From assembly GCA_963682025.1 (NCBI GenBank), contig OY821517.1, forward strand, positions 102,278,412 through 102,342,411: 64,000 nt of DNA, given 5' to 3'. Below the pieces are notes generated by a model. That model saw only the letters and a program-made list of their open reading frames with translations, had not been told where the DNA came from and searched no databases. This stretch comes from Cordilura impudica (lineage: Eukaryota; Arthropoda; Insecta; Diptera; Scathophagidae). Position numbers and translations under genes: made by a program. Shown here piece after piece: positions 41,910 to 54,045 of the stretch. Within the stretch, counting starts at the first letter, position 1. The number at the start of each line of letters is the position of its first letter.

Positions 41910-44725
41910 ATATATGGGGGGTTTCATGTCAAGTGCACCAACTTTTGAAACCTATATCTTCCGATCGGGATGAAATTTGCACCAAGATTAGTCCTATTAG
42001 ATAGTAGTTTGGACACAATTTTTCAACAGGATCGGTCAAGATCTATCTGAGTTAGAGCGGAAAAAAATTTGACGTTTTGGTTGGCCAACTAGGTGTTTTT
42101 CTCATCCATGTAAATTATTACCTATTGTTCTTAGAAAATTTTCTCCCAAATAGTTTAGATAGATAAAAAAAAATTTTTTTTTAGACTTTTTTTTGCTTAC
42201 CTTTTTTTAAAAAAGGGCATTTCTTTCGCTTAGTGGGATGCGAGTGGGATATTTATCAAAATAAATGTTTTTTAACTCAAGACAACGGTTTTTCAGTTTT
42301 TCACAAATGCACTATTTTGAATTTTTTCCTATTTGTGTGTAAAACCTTACAAGTAAAACTTATACTGAGAAACTAGACAAATTAACCTTGCCGAAGGTAT
42401 GTAACATACCTAACTAAAATTTCATACCCTCGAGACTGTAATTACCAGAATATGTTAACCTCAGGAAAAAAAATCACTTTTTTTCTATAGAAATGTTTTC
42501 AACATTATTATTTCTTATATATTTGTAATAATAAATAAATTAATATATCATAATAATAATATTAAAAATAAAAAGATAAATAATTTAATAAAATTTAATC
42601 CTAATTACATTAGATCCATTTATATCATAACAATTTTTATACCCTATGTGGTTTGGGTATAATGACTTTGTGCTGATGTTTCTAACTACAAAAATGTTTG
42701 ACCTAGACCCATCTTTTATTATACCGATCGAATCAGAATCACTATCTGATTCGATTTAACGATGTCCGTCCGTGTGTCCGTCCGTCCGTCCGTCTGTGTG
42801 TCCATGTAAACCTTGTAATCAAACTGCAGGTCGCAAATAAGAGCATGTTTTGATGTAATTTTGTACATGAGCTTTTATCGGCCATGGGATGAATGCTGTT
42901 GAAATTGGAGAAAATCGGTCCATGTTCAGACCTAGCCCCCATACAAATGACCCCTATGAAATCGACATAAATTGCCATAAGATCCAAATTATCATATAGA
43001 TTTTACTCAAATTGGGTTTGTATACGTTTATTACATCCACTAATGAGTAGTCCAAAAATTATCCCTATGGGACAACCGTTACTCATAGGCCCCATGTAGA
43101 GCTGCTTCCCGATCTGCACTTACATAAATCTATCAAAAAACAAAAATATTGCACTGATTCTTTTCAAATTTTGTTTGTATTTATTTTTTTTAAATATAAG
43201 CAACCTTACCAAACATGATCAGGATCGGTCCAATTTTAGGCCTAGTGCCAATGTAGATATAGCAACCGATATGAACTTTTTCATATCTGCAGCCAAAAAA
43301 ATTAATAAAAATCCCACTCAAATTTGGTTTTTGCTTATTTTCAATGTCCAGTTAGTTGGGCCTAAGAGATAGGGTTTCTAAACGCATGGTATAGGGTGTC
43401 GTATAGTCGGTCTAGACCGACTATAACTTTCTTACTTGTTATACTTAATTTATTTTAGCTGATGAAGTATTTAAGTCTTGTAAATTTTTAAATACCCAGT
43501 CTTTCATCCAGCTTTTTTTTCGCCTTTATTTACTGCGTTTTTTTTTCAATCTTTTCTTGGTGTGACTAGGTTCAGATTACTAGATCAATTATGTAAGAAA
43601 TTATGTAAATAACACACGTCTATACTTTAACGCTGTTTCTAAAGAACTGATTTCCGAATTTCTTCAACATGTCAATAAATAGTTTTTTAAGATCATATAG
43701 GTAGTAGATTTTAATGAATCAGTCTAAAATCTTTTATTACGGCCAAGAAGGGCTTAGTGTCGGTTAACCGCATGTTACATAATAAAATTAATAATGAAGT
43801 ACATATTTTAACCAAAAGTTGCCAATGATAATAAAAAATTATTATTTTTATTTTTTATCCTTTCAACATATTAAAATAAACTACCTTTTAACTTCTACAT
43901 CTCCACCCACTTTTTAAAGTCAAGTGTCATAAAATCATAAATAAACTGGTATTTCGAAGAATGGCCATAATATATTTCCACCTGATACAAAAACTTGGGC
44001 ACCTGCTATTTTGACAATAAAAATCACATTCACTATTACGTGCGCTCAAAACCACCTATAGGATTGACAAAAAAAAAAAAAAGCCGCAATGAAAGGGTGT
44101 TTAACATATTCTGGGTATTAAAGTATCGATGGGTATGAAATTTTAGTTAGATATGTTCCATACCTTCGGAAAGGTTAATTTATCTAGTTTCTCAGTATAA
44201 GTTTTATTTTTAAGGTTTTACACACAAATAGGAAAGAATTGAAAATAGTGCATTTGTGAAAAATTGAAAAATCGTTGTCTTGAGTTACAAAACATTTATT
44301 TTGATAGATATCCCACTCGCATCGCACTAAGCGACCAAAAAGCTCTTAAATGAAAAATCCTAAGCTTTCTTATGAGCAAAAAAAAGGCAAAAATGCTTTG
44401 ATTTAGCAAAAAAAAAAGTCTAAAATTTTTTTTTTTAAGTATTTTTTTCCGAAATATTGGAGAAATAGCTATCTAAACTATTTGGGAGAAAATTTTCTAA
44501 GAACAATAGGTAATGTTACAAGGATGAGAAAAAACACATGTTTGGCCAAAATGTCAAATTTTGATCCCCTCTAACTCAGAGAGATCTGGACCGCTCTTAT
44601 TGAAAAATTGTGTCTAAACTACTATCCAATAGGACTAACCTTGGTGCAAATTTAATCGCGATCGGAAGACATCGGTTTCAAAAGTTGATGCACTTGACAT
44701 GAAACCCCCATATATATATATTTAT
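41910..44725. mobile_element. Foldback element with ~550-bp inverted arms
   Basis: The left arm (about 41913-42465) begins ATATATGGGGGGTTTCATGT. The right arm (about 44095-44722) is its inverse, ending ACATGAAACCCCCATATATA. Shared internal strings include CTTCCGATCG, GGACACAATTTTTCAA, CAAATAGTTTAGATAG and AACCTTGCCGAAGGTATG. The spacer holds mini-me copy E plus A/T-rich DNA with an antisense scrap like 27780-27865. No transposase was seen. A single arm recurs at 27172-27470. No TSD resolved. Confidence 0.7.
42635..43440 (-). mobile_element. mini-me-like repeat, full copy (E)
   Basis: Reverse orientation, from the (T)n-ATACCCTATGTGG end to CTTACTTGTT. It has the exact palindrome AGTCGGTCTAGACCGACT near its start and (GTCC)n at 42765-42795. 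It lies in the spacer of the foldback element. Small ORFs at 42742-42987 and 43175-43372 are repeat-derived. Confidence 0.85.
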
Positions 44726-45200
44726 GAATATTTAAATAAAATTCATTATATTGTAGATTTTTAGATAAAATTCTTTAAATTTCATTATAAGTATTAGCTG
44801 AATATAAAGACGTTTTCTTAATAAATAATTTTCTAAGAGCCTAAGGTATGCTAATCAATTTTAGCAAATTCACAATTGAACACCGTGCTTTTGATATACA
44901 ATCTTTGCAAATACATTAACAAATTTAATGAACACATACCCATAGCATTATATAGTTTTATTTGTTTTGTGTATGTTTTAGAAGCTACTTTAAATGATAT
45001 TACTCAAAAAAAAAAAAAAAAAAATTTACCAGATGGTGGACATCTATGAAAAAAAAATGTACCAAAAAGTGAACCTCTGTGAAGATGTTGTACATCTGCA
45101 AAGAAATGCCTTTCAACTTGTATATATTTTGTCAAAGTCGCTTGATAACTAAAAGCGTCAAAGAGGTCACAAAAATCACCTTGCCTTTTAATATTATAGA

Positions 45201-46150
45201 TCAGTCGAATCGTGTTGTAAAGTTCAACAATTTATTCTTAAATTTATACAAGTCAATCAAAATAACATGTGAAAAGTGATTAAATTTACATACAAAATAA
45301 ATAAAAAAAAAAAAAAATGGCTTAAAACAAGACAAAGTACAAATTGGATTTTCTGTTGTATTTTTAAAGAATTTTAAATTGTACAAATAGATGTTTTAAC
45401 AAACATTTTAGTAAATAATTTTTGTGTTTATAGATATTTTTGAATAATACTTCGATTAAATATATACATCGATTAAAAGACTCGCAAACTTTTATAAGTA
45501 CAACTGTAAAATGACTTTCAAATCAGTCGAAAGTGGTCAGAAATGGGGTGATTTAAGAATATTTGACAAGAGTCACAGGTAGGGTACCATTTTTTTTACG
45601 AAAAAAGAATCTTTTCTAATCATAATGCATGAAACACATAGACGACAGCGGCTACACGAACACACGACTACAAATGCTGCTGGCTGCAGTTGTAGTCGTG
45701 TAGTCAGCTTCTTAATTTTTTTGAAAACGACAGCAACATATAACAACAATATAAACAGCTGTTTTTATACAAATGCATTTTTATTTCAGTAGTAACAATT
45801 ATATTTTTTTTACTTTATTAAAATAGAAAAACATGCATGATTGTATATAAACTTGACTTAAATTAACAATTACTTATTTATGGTGCATGATTAAAACGTA
45901 AAAAATAAAAAAAAAAAAAATAAATTCATTTAACCCCTTTTGATTATTAGTGCAATTATAGCATTTCATTTGCGATGTTTTTTTTAACAAAATAAAATGT
46001 TTCATAGCACTAATTGGTTTTGCATATTTTGTTATATTGTCAACACTACTTTTGTTTTTCAGCCAACAAAAATAGAAATTATCCTGTTTACTACAGCGAC
46101 AAAAGTTTTCGTTTAACCTTGTAGCTGTGTTGGAGTCAAAATAATCGCTA
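45201..46150. other. Unassigned AT-rich DNA with one strong hairpin
   Basis: No coding. 45659-45700 contains ACACGACTACAA and TTGTAGTCGTGT, perfect 12-bp inverse arms around a 16-nt loop. The remainder is A/T-rich and shows no repeat ends. Confidence 0.45.
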
Positions 46151-46157
46151 TCATAAA

Positions 46158-46690
46158 GGGTGATTTTTTAAGAGCTATAGGAAAGTTTTCCAAAAAAAAA
46201 AACACATAAAATTCAGAAAAATGCATGAAATCTTTATTTGAATCGATAGTACGTCCATATAATTTAATGTTTGAAGATTATTCCATGCAAATGTTGACCG
46301 TGACTGCGCCACAAATGGTCCATCTGCTTAGTCCAATTTTGGCATACTCTTTCTAACATTTCGGCCGGTATCTCACGAATAAATGCTTCAATGTTGTCTT
46401 CCAATGCGTCAATTGAAGCGGGATTGTCTGTATAGACATGAGGTTTAACATAGCCCCACAAAAAATAGTCTAAAGGCGTTAAATCGCACGATCTAGGCGG
46501 CCAATTGATTGGTCCCGAACGTGAAATAAAATGTTCACTGTGGCATGTGGCACCGTCTTGTTGAATCCACATGTCATGCAAGTCAAGCTCTTGTATTTTG
46601 GGCAAAAAAAAAGTTGGATATCGTCTCTCGGTAGCGCTCACCATTCACAGTTACGTTACGATTCGCATCATCTTTGTGTTTTATGTATAA
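46158..46690 (-). pseudogene. Mariner relic 1 (DD41D relative), C-terminal part
   Basis: The left terminus AGGGTGATTTTTTAAGAGCT at 46158 matches the intact mariner end. The minus-strand frame 46644-46264 gives DMWIQQDGATCHSEHFISRS, WPPRSCDLTPLDYFLWGYVK and WTKQMDHLWRSHGQHLHGII, closely related to the 8691-9776 product but a distinct subfamily. An internal deletion removes about 15 residues after ATCH, shortening the Asp-Asp spacing. The N-terminal two thirds and the right terminus are missing. Confidence 0.85.
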
Positions 46691-46887
46691 AGTTAAAGCA
46701 TTTATGATGGCTTTAATCACGCAGAGGAGTCCAAAACGACTGGAATATTATTAAAATGCTGACTGGGTATTTGTTCCGCTGCATGTATTTGTGCATTCAC
46801 CATAAAATTCGTACAGATACGTACATCGTTTTTTTCGTACATCGTTTTCGCTCTTTTCGTGGGAGTGTTCGGAGTTAAAACTAAAAA

Positions 46888-47592
46888 TGTTATACCCTAT
46901 ACCACAACGTGGTCAGGGTACAATGAATTTGTGCTGATGTGTGTAACTACCAAAAATATTTGCTCTAAACTCGTCTTCTGTTATACGGATCGGCTCAGAA
47001 TCACGTTCTGTGTCAATTTAGAGATGTCCATCTGTCCTTGTAATTAAACTACAAATCGCAAGTATGAAGATATTTTGATGAAATTTGGTATATAATCTTT
47101 TATCGGTGTATGTTCAGACCTAACCTTAAATTGCTATAAGATCAATATTATAGTATAGGTTTCCGGCAAGTTTGATTTGGGTGTGTTTAATAAAACCATT
47201 AATGAGTAGTCCAAAAATAAACCATATAGGTCAATTTTTAATTATAACACCCATATAAAGCTGTTTCCCGATCTTAACTTAAATCAATCAGAAAACAAAA
47301 TTATTGCACAGATTTTTCCCAAATCTGGTTGGTTTATGATATTGCGAAAAATAAGTGACTTTACTAAGCATGGTCAGGATCGCTCCTTTTTTCGACCTAG
47401 TCTCCATAAAATTTAGCATCCGATATGAACTTTTTCATATCTGTAGGCAAAAAAATAAATAACAATGCTGTTAAGATTTGGTTTATTTTTATTTCCTATA
47501 ACCAATTAGTTGGATCTAACCCCATTTCTCGAAACGTGTGGTATAGGGTATCGTATAGTCGGTTTAGCCTGACTATAATTTTCTTATTTGTT
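46888..47592 (-). mobile_element. mini-me-like repeat, diverged copy (F)
   Basis: Reverse copy with most blocks recognisable: TATACCCTATACCACAACGT at one end, TATAATTTTCTTATTTGTT at the other. The (GTCC)n seed is reduced to GTCCATCTGTCC. Small deletions throughout. The ORFs at 46859-47047 and 47425-47658 are repeat-derived. Confidence 0.75.
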
Positions 47593-48231
47593 ATGCAGTA
47601 TCACTTTGAAAACTTAATTTTCTTAGTCAAAATAAAGATTTTGAAATATATTTGTTAATATTTTGGTACTTAATATTATTGATACTTCTCATGAAATGTA
47701 AACCAACAGTTATTACTGATTTAGTATTTACAGCTGGGCTTCCTCATTCATCTCAAAACACATCACGAATCTTATCTAATTACTAGCGAATTCCTACGAA
47801 CATTGTGTCACCCCAGCCCACGTTGTTAAAGAGAAATTTTTTTAGTAGATCTAAAACACAACAATACTGTTATTAATTAATTCACGGCTTAATTTCATTA
47901 CCTCTTTTAACATAATTGTTATTCGTATCTACGTAATATTCCAAATCCACGCAATTCAATTAAATATTTTATCTGGCATAAACTAGCTGGATAACAACTG
48001 TCGTTTACTTTGATTAAAAATTTAGCTTACATATGGTTTAATTATAAGCGCAATCGACCCATTGATGGCATCTACCAGGAACACATCTAACTAACATATG
48101 ATGTGAATATGAACTGAGTTGGTTGAGTGGTTTGACTGTGATGTGGTTTCACATGTACACATATTCGCTCCCTCTAGAGTTTGTCAGCTCTGTTATGACA
48201 AGAAGTTAGTATAACATATGCGGTTTACAAA
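47593..48231. other. Unassigned, possibly single-copy DNA
   Basis: No repeat ends or motifs. Base composition is more balanced than the surrounding elements (for example CACCCCAGCCCACGTTG near 47810). A plausible host segment, without any gene signal I can support. Confidence 0.35.
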
Positions 48232-49560
48232 ATGAGTCGATTTACGCTTGAACGACGCACAGTGGCGCCCCTTAAACGAATGAGCTTGCAAAAATCAAAA
48301 AATTCATGAGCGCTTGCAAATTCTTATAGGAAATTGTTCAAAGATTACAAATTTGCTACCTTCAATAAAATCAGATTTTTAGTTTAGAAGATATAATATA
48401 TATGTATATATATAAAAACACATAAACTCTTAGGCAATTTAATCCAGTTTCAAGTAGAATAATCGCTATTTATCAACCGTCTATTTTTTCACTATTTTTC
48501 ATCTTTGATCGAAAATTAAAAAAATTTTTAATTTTGTATGTCTGCTATAATTTTACAATATGTTTCTTGATTATTCCTTTTATTAATTCGGCAATGTTCA
48601 TCTGCCTCTAGCTGCTCCTTCGACTGCTGGAGGTAAAAAAATTTAAAAAGACATTGTTCCAGTTTTCAAAAAAAACATACACTTTTTACGCAATTTGGTC
48701 CAGTTTCAGGTAGAATATAAAAAAAAAAATTGGTAAGTAACCGTAATTTTTTTATTTCTGTTAATTTATGTATTTATTCAGTATATTACAGATAACAAAT
48801 TTTACTGTTTGCTTTGTGTTTCCCAAGTAAATCTCTATTAACCAACTGTTTGTTTTTTCATTATTTTTCAACTTCGATGGAAAGTAAATTTTTATTTTTT
48901 TTTGTTTTTATTTATGTATAATAATTTTAAAACATAAAAACCTTGAAAAAGAAAGATAAAGATTATAAAATAGTTAAAAATCATGTTTTAGTTAACATAA
49001 ACATGTTTTTTTCATGTCGTTAACAAATTTTAGATTTGATAACCCATATGTTGGATAATTATTTATCATATGCTTTTCAACTTATTTGATTATAGCAATC
49101 AATTAAAAAGTTATAATTGTTGCAACGAAAAAACTCAAATGGCTCCACTGTGCGACGTTGGGAAATTTTGAAAACGGAACGCTTGGAAGAAGATAAGCAT
49201 TCTTACCGAAAAACCAACTTTTCTGACGAAGCTCATTTTCGTTTAGGTGGTTGAGTCCACAAGCAAAATTTTCACGTCTGGGGCAGAGAAAATTCACACA
49301 TGGTTGCTGAATAGACAATGAAGCCTGAACGATGCACTGTTTAGTGTGGCTTTTGACCCGGCAGTAACTTTGGGCCATTTTTCTTAGAAGATATGGAAGA
49401 CAATTGCATTAGAGTGAGCGGTGAGCGGTAACGTGGAATTATAACTGATTATATGTGGATCTCTGGAGAGCATTTGGTTTCAACAATCGATCTCTGAAAC
49501 AATCAATCTTTTGCGGGTCAAGTTTTAAAATCGCGTTATTAACCGTTTTTACGACGTGGC
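48232..49560 (+). pseudogene. Mariner relic 2, split by a Transib derivative
   Basis: The ATG at 48232 begins MSRFTLERR. The frame is cut by the element at 48258-49152 and continues WEILKTERLEEDKHSYRKTN then FSDEAHFRLGG (first catalytic Asp), stop, VHKQNFHVWGRENSHMVAE, stop, MKPERCTV and CGF, stop, PGSNFGPFFLEDMEDN. An internal deletion joins the N-terminal helix directly to the catalytic core. The second and third Asp are not found before 49618. Several nonsense codons make it an old relic, of a different subfamily from the intact mariner. Confidence 0.7.
48258..49152. mobile_element. Non-autonomous Transib (deletion derivative), TSD CGACG
   Basis: 895 bp with CGACG at 48253-48257 and 49153-49157. 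The ends are CACAGTGGCGCC and GGCTCCACTGTG. The left end has a 23-nt spacer to GCAAAAATC; the right has a 22-nt spacer to GCAACAATT. The first and last 50 bp match the longer Transib copies, while the interior has no transposase. It sits exactly between mariner codons for ERR and WEIL, so boundaries are secure. Confidence 0.92.
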
Positions 49561-49618
49561 ATGGACTTCTTTACGGTTATGAAATATTTGCTTATTGCGA
49601 CTCATCGAGCAAGCGTCG

Positions 49619-52600
49619 CACAGTGGCGCCATTTGAGTTTTTTCGTTGCAAAAATCATATCTTTTGAACAGAATAACATAATTGAACAGTTTAAACAGCA
49701 TATGGTAGACAACTGTTCAGCCTATGAAATGAGCATTTGGAAAGGGTGCTACGCTTTGTAGGGGCCTACTTATCAAAGTTAAAATTTGTAGAAAAATCAA
49801 TTTTATGGTAACTAAAAAAAGTTATTTTTACATTTTTAGATTGTTTTTATTTTTTTTCTTTAGGGTTTTATGTTTTAAATTATTACCCAACAAATAAAAA
49901 AAAAAATTACTTCTTTTTTAAATTTATTGTTTCAATTCTCTGTAAAATATTCATCATAATTCGTATGAGAAGGTATATCTAAAAGACTAATCATTTCTAA
50001 ACTATAACTCTTTTCTAACTCTATTCGTGACTTCACATGCCGCAGGGAAGAAATAAGGGGATCGGAAGATGCTGCCAACATGTTGAAGAGGTCCTCATTT
50101 TGCCTTACCCTTGATGCTTTGAATGTGTTTTGCAATCTATATTTTTTATAAAATTTGTTAAGAGACTCCTGTGCTTCTTCAGAAAGCTCTCCAATTGGCA
50201 AAGACTGGTACTCAATTATATCTTTGCCATGCGCCAATATTTTATGGACGGTCGGTGTCAACTTCTTCTGTGGATACATTTCTGCTAAAAGAGATGCAGT
50301 TTTCGATGCATATTCTCCATATTTTGTAGAATTGACAGTTTCTTTGCAGTTTAAAATATTCAAAGTCGTTCCCAATCTTTTCACGATTTGATTGTCAATT
50401 CCAGTGATTCTAGTTACTGCCTCATCATTTTCAAAAAATCTCCTAGAAGTGTTTCCATCATTTGAGTTACCGTATCCGTGCTTGGGACAGTCTACTTTTA
50501 GTCCAACTTGTTTAAAAAAAGCATCCTGTATTTGCTTCTTTCTGATCTTTTCCTTATCCTTTATTGATGTATTTTCATCGAAGTTTTCCTCCTCTTTTGG
50601 TAGGGCATACGCCACTTTTAGCAAGAACTCCATACACCTTATCCTTGCGTGCAATGGTGTCATTCCATATTCGTAATTGTCCTCGTTTATAGAATCGTTT
50701 TTATTACCAAAGTTCTTCTGACTCTTTTTGCAAATCGGGCATGACAATGTTGAGGTTGTTCCTGTCAGTTCGTTTACGACTTTTCCGTCAACCATGGTCA
50801 GGTGGAACTCTTAATTGCATTCAATATATTTTCCTTCTCCAATTTGCAGCTTTGTAGTCTTAATCTTGCTTATTTGTTCTTCAATGTCCTTCACCGTGGT
50901 CCTTAGGTGTTCTGCCGATTCCCTTGCAAACTAAAACATTATTGGTCTGCAATAATGCACTGATGACGGACGTGGATTTTTCCAGTGTAGGGAAACATCA
51001 GATTTTAGCCGCAAAGGAACAACAGATGCCACAAACATATTTCCGTCCGATGTTGTAGCGTCATCGGAAGACATCCTTTGCTTATAAACACTTTGTCCAT
51101 ATGATCCATCGCAGCCCCATTTGCTGATCAATGTCAGTTTCTCAGGAAGAATTTTCACCTCATTTTCAGGAAGACTCTCTAACAACCGGTTTGCTGTATG
51201 GCCCATGAGATCCTGCAGATTGGCTTTCACAGAGACTTCCGTAAACTCCGTATGCAGTGGTCGTGAATTTATTTTGGCTTGCGTAATATGCTTGTATCCT
51301 GGTAAAACGTCAGTCCCGTGTCGCATCAAGGATGCCCGTAGTATCTCATATCTTTCTTTGGAAAGTTGTAAGTCCATAAACAAGGCCAAGGCTTCTTCGG
51401 AACCATACTTTTTAATGTGTGCGTTTGTGGGCGTGGGAATGCTTTCCTTAATCCTTTTTAGTCGCAGTGGGATTGCATCAGCAACAGATTTTGTAATCTG
51501 CGACCTAACTCTTTCACTATCCTTTGTATATTTAATAGACAGCGCGTCCGATAAATGCTTCGTGGTCAAGTCATTGGTGGCATCGGCAAGTTTCCTCTAT
51601 CTTGTGAAAATTGAACACTCCTCAATACTTTTTTTGGCCTTCCTTTTGCTCCTCTGGTTGATGTGGTGGGTTTATCTACTGCCAATATATCCAGGATGGT
51701 GTCTTCATTAAGCCAGTCCTCGTATTTGGAGTTGAAGTTCTGAATGGTTCGATTAGATTTCACCCATTTTGCCTTAATATTTGCATATATCAGATAAAAA
51801 TTATTTTTTCTCTGATATTTCCGTATAAGCTATCAAGTTCTTCTAAAGCAGCTTCCGTGAAAAACTTTGGTGTGGTTGACCTTCTAAACAGTTCAAATAA
51901 TTTTAAATTGTTTAACGCCATGTTTTCAGTACTTAAATTGTTTAACGCCATGGTTTCAGTACTTGTTGCGCCAACTTTCAGTAGTAGACTAATCCAGGCA
52001 TTATGCTAATTTTGCAATATATAGGCTTATGCTATCATGCCTAAAAATTTACCTGTTCCCTGCATACATATGGATTTAGGCTGAATTATGCAATTTTGAT
52101 ATTATGCTCGTGTCTAAATAAGATTTGTGCCTACCCGTAGGGATCATAAGTCAATATTGTTCTTGACCATTTGTACTCCAAAGTAATTATTAAGTGAGGT
52201 GCGTATCATCGAATTTCAATGAGTAGTTTTTTGTGCATCCTGTGTCTGTAACAGAATATTGGGAGTGAACTTCGGCAGAGGCTCACAGGTAGACAACCGA
52301 CTTAAAATGCAATTTTCAAACTATTAGATCAAACTACTGTCAGTCAAAACATGTAAGGGATGCACGCCATACAATTTCTGCAACCATGTCTTTTTACCTC
52401 TAGAAGCCAAACGGGCACGTACGTGCAGATAAAAAATTATGTAAAGAAATAATCAAAGAAAATGTTTAGCAAATATGGCAAATATAGAAAAATATAGATT
52501 TTTTTTTTATTTTCCGTCAAAGTTGAAAAATAGTGAAAAAAAAAACGGATAGTTTTTAAATAGTGATTTACCAGGAGAAACACAAAGCAAACAGTTAATT

Positions 52601-52913
52601 TTTTTTATCATTATACATTTATTAAATACGTCAATCAATACAAACCAAAAATAAGACAATTCGTTACCTATTTTTCGTGATTTTACACCTGAAATTGCAA
52701 CAAATTGACTAAAAATTGTGTGTTTTTTTGAAAACCGAAAGTCGGTCAATTTTGAACGGTTATATCTTCTAAACTAAAAATGTGATAATATTAAGAGTAG
52801 CATATTTGAAATCGTTGAAAAGTTTCCTATGACATGGGTTTATTCAAAACTTCGTCGGCGCACATGAAAATTTTGATTTTTGCAACCTCGTTTGCTCTAC
52901 GGGCGCCACTGTG
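49619..52913 (-). mobile_element. Transib element, copy 2, TSD CGTCG
   Basis: 3295 bp flanked by CGTCG at 49614-49618 and 52914-52918, the CGNCG-type target reported for Transib. Both ends begin CACAGTGGCGCC. Spacers are 22 nt (49626-49647) and 23 nt to GCAAAAATC. It encodes the better preserved RAG1-like transposase on the minus strand. About 1 kb of non-coding sequence precedes the ORF. It is in opposite orientation to copy 1, 18 kb away. Confidence 0.93.
49932..51921 (-). pseudogene. Transib RAG1-like transposase, near-complete with few lesions
   Basis: Starting at the ATG at 51921 (aligned with 29301 in copy 1): MALNNLKLFELFRRST, FFTEAALEELDSLYGNIREK, frameshifts to KSNRTIQNFNSKYEDWLNED, then one frame from 51569 with LTLISKWGCDGSYGQSVYKQ (expected first catalytic Asp), LHWKNPRPSSVHYCRPIMF, a TAG near 50930, a second stop near 50812, STLSCPICKK, PLHARIRCMEFLLK, TPTVHKILAHGKDII and GELSEEAQESLNKFYKKYR (Glu block as in RAG1), ending YDEYFTEN. 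The product is about 660 residues, similar to known Transib transposases. It would cut at the CACAGTG ends and join to 5-bp staggered targets. At least one frameshift and three stops make it inactive. Confidence 0.88.
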
Positions 52914-52918
52914 CGTCG

Positions 52919-54045
52919 AGTAAATGTTGAGTATAAATAACATTATGCGTTACGTTTTTGGTTTAAAAAGATGTTCTCATATTACTCCCTTCTCTGAAAT
53001 ACTATTTGGTGTATCTTTTGATAATCTTTTAAAAATTTGAGTTATAATATTTATGCACAAAATTATTTACTCTAAAAAACCTAGCTAGCTACCTTTTCTC
53101 AAAATTGCAATTTTTCAGTTCGGATAGAGGAAAAAACTCATAATTCCTATTTATAGAACACTTGCCTCAGAACAACAATTCTTTGGATAACACCTCCACA
53201 AACTTTCTATTTTTTTTTAAATAAGTTTCTGATTACACTGTGGAACAAATTCAGGTTAGCAAAAGTTAGGTCGATTCTGAGAGTGAGGGGTGAAAATAGA
53301 AGCTAAATTCGAAGACCCGTATCGCGGCGTTTGTTTATGTTAGTTCGAATTTTTTTTTAATCGACCTTCGAACTTTGCAGTCAAATGCCGATTTTCAGCA
53401 TATTGTTTATATGGCTTTTTGGCTATAAGTCGTCGACTAATTGATATTTTTCAATCTGTAAAAGCCAAATTATTGCTAGAGACCTGTGCAACAATTAAAA
53501 TTTTTAAAAAAAATTGATTTAGAAAATTTTTGTGGTGCTTTTGAAGCAAAATGTTGGAAAAATTATTTTTTTTTTCATGCTTTGTGAATATATTTTCCAC
53601 AAAACTAAGTCTTTTTTGCTTTCTGTTTGATCTATAATATGCTTCTCAATTTCTTCAATAAATTTAATTTGAAAAGAAAATGGTCTTAGTAGATAATTTG
53701 CGTTAAAAATCCCAAAACCATTAAATAAATAGCAATTTAGGTAGAAGTAATTAAAAAGGGAAGTTCCAAGAATTAGGAATTAGTAAAACAACTTTTTTGT
53801 TTTCAACCACCGCACAGGTAGCGATTTTTTTTTGCGTACGAGCGAACTAATTTCACAAATTAAAATTCAGTTAAGACTCGAAACTCAGCCGAAGCTGATG
53901 TCTTTTAATTTTCGCTTGGTCGTGATAAAATTCGCTATTAATTTACTTGGAACTTATTTCATTTCGTGAGTGATTTAAGTTAAGTGCATCGGTTTCATAA
54001 AACTAGCAAAAAAAAAAACATTGTATAATATATATTGTATTAAAA
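52919..54045. other. Unassigned AT-rich DNA
   Basis: No ORF or repeat end recognised between the Transib TSD and the HLDFFP-family ORF. 53860-54045 could be the 5' leader of that gene (TAAGTTAAGTGCATCGG and A/T-rich), without a clear promoter. Confidence 0.35.

Larger units (their letters stand above)
41831..45200 (-). mobile_element. Small Helitron (copy 3), split by a foldback element
   Basis: On the minus strand the 5' end TCTATAATATTAAAAGGC starts at 45200 after an A. The 3' end, with hairpin GCACTTGAATTACGAGTGC then TGGGCTCTGCTAG, ends at 41831 before a T. The Helitron body is in two parts (about 44730-45200 and 41831-41910), separated by the inverted-repeat element. It matches 55903-56279 over both parts. 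Confidence 0.65.

Noticed and set aside
51121..51711. 196-codon plus-strand ORF
   Set aside because: Antisense shadow of the Transib transposase; it has no family features of its own.
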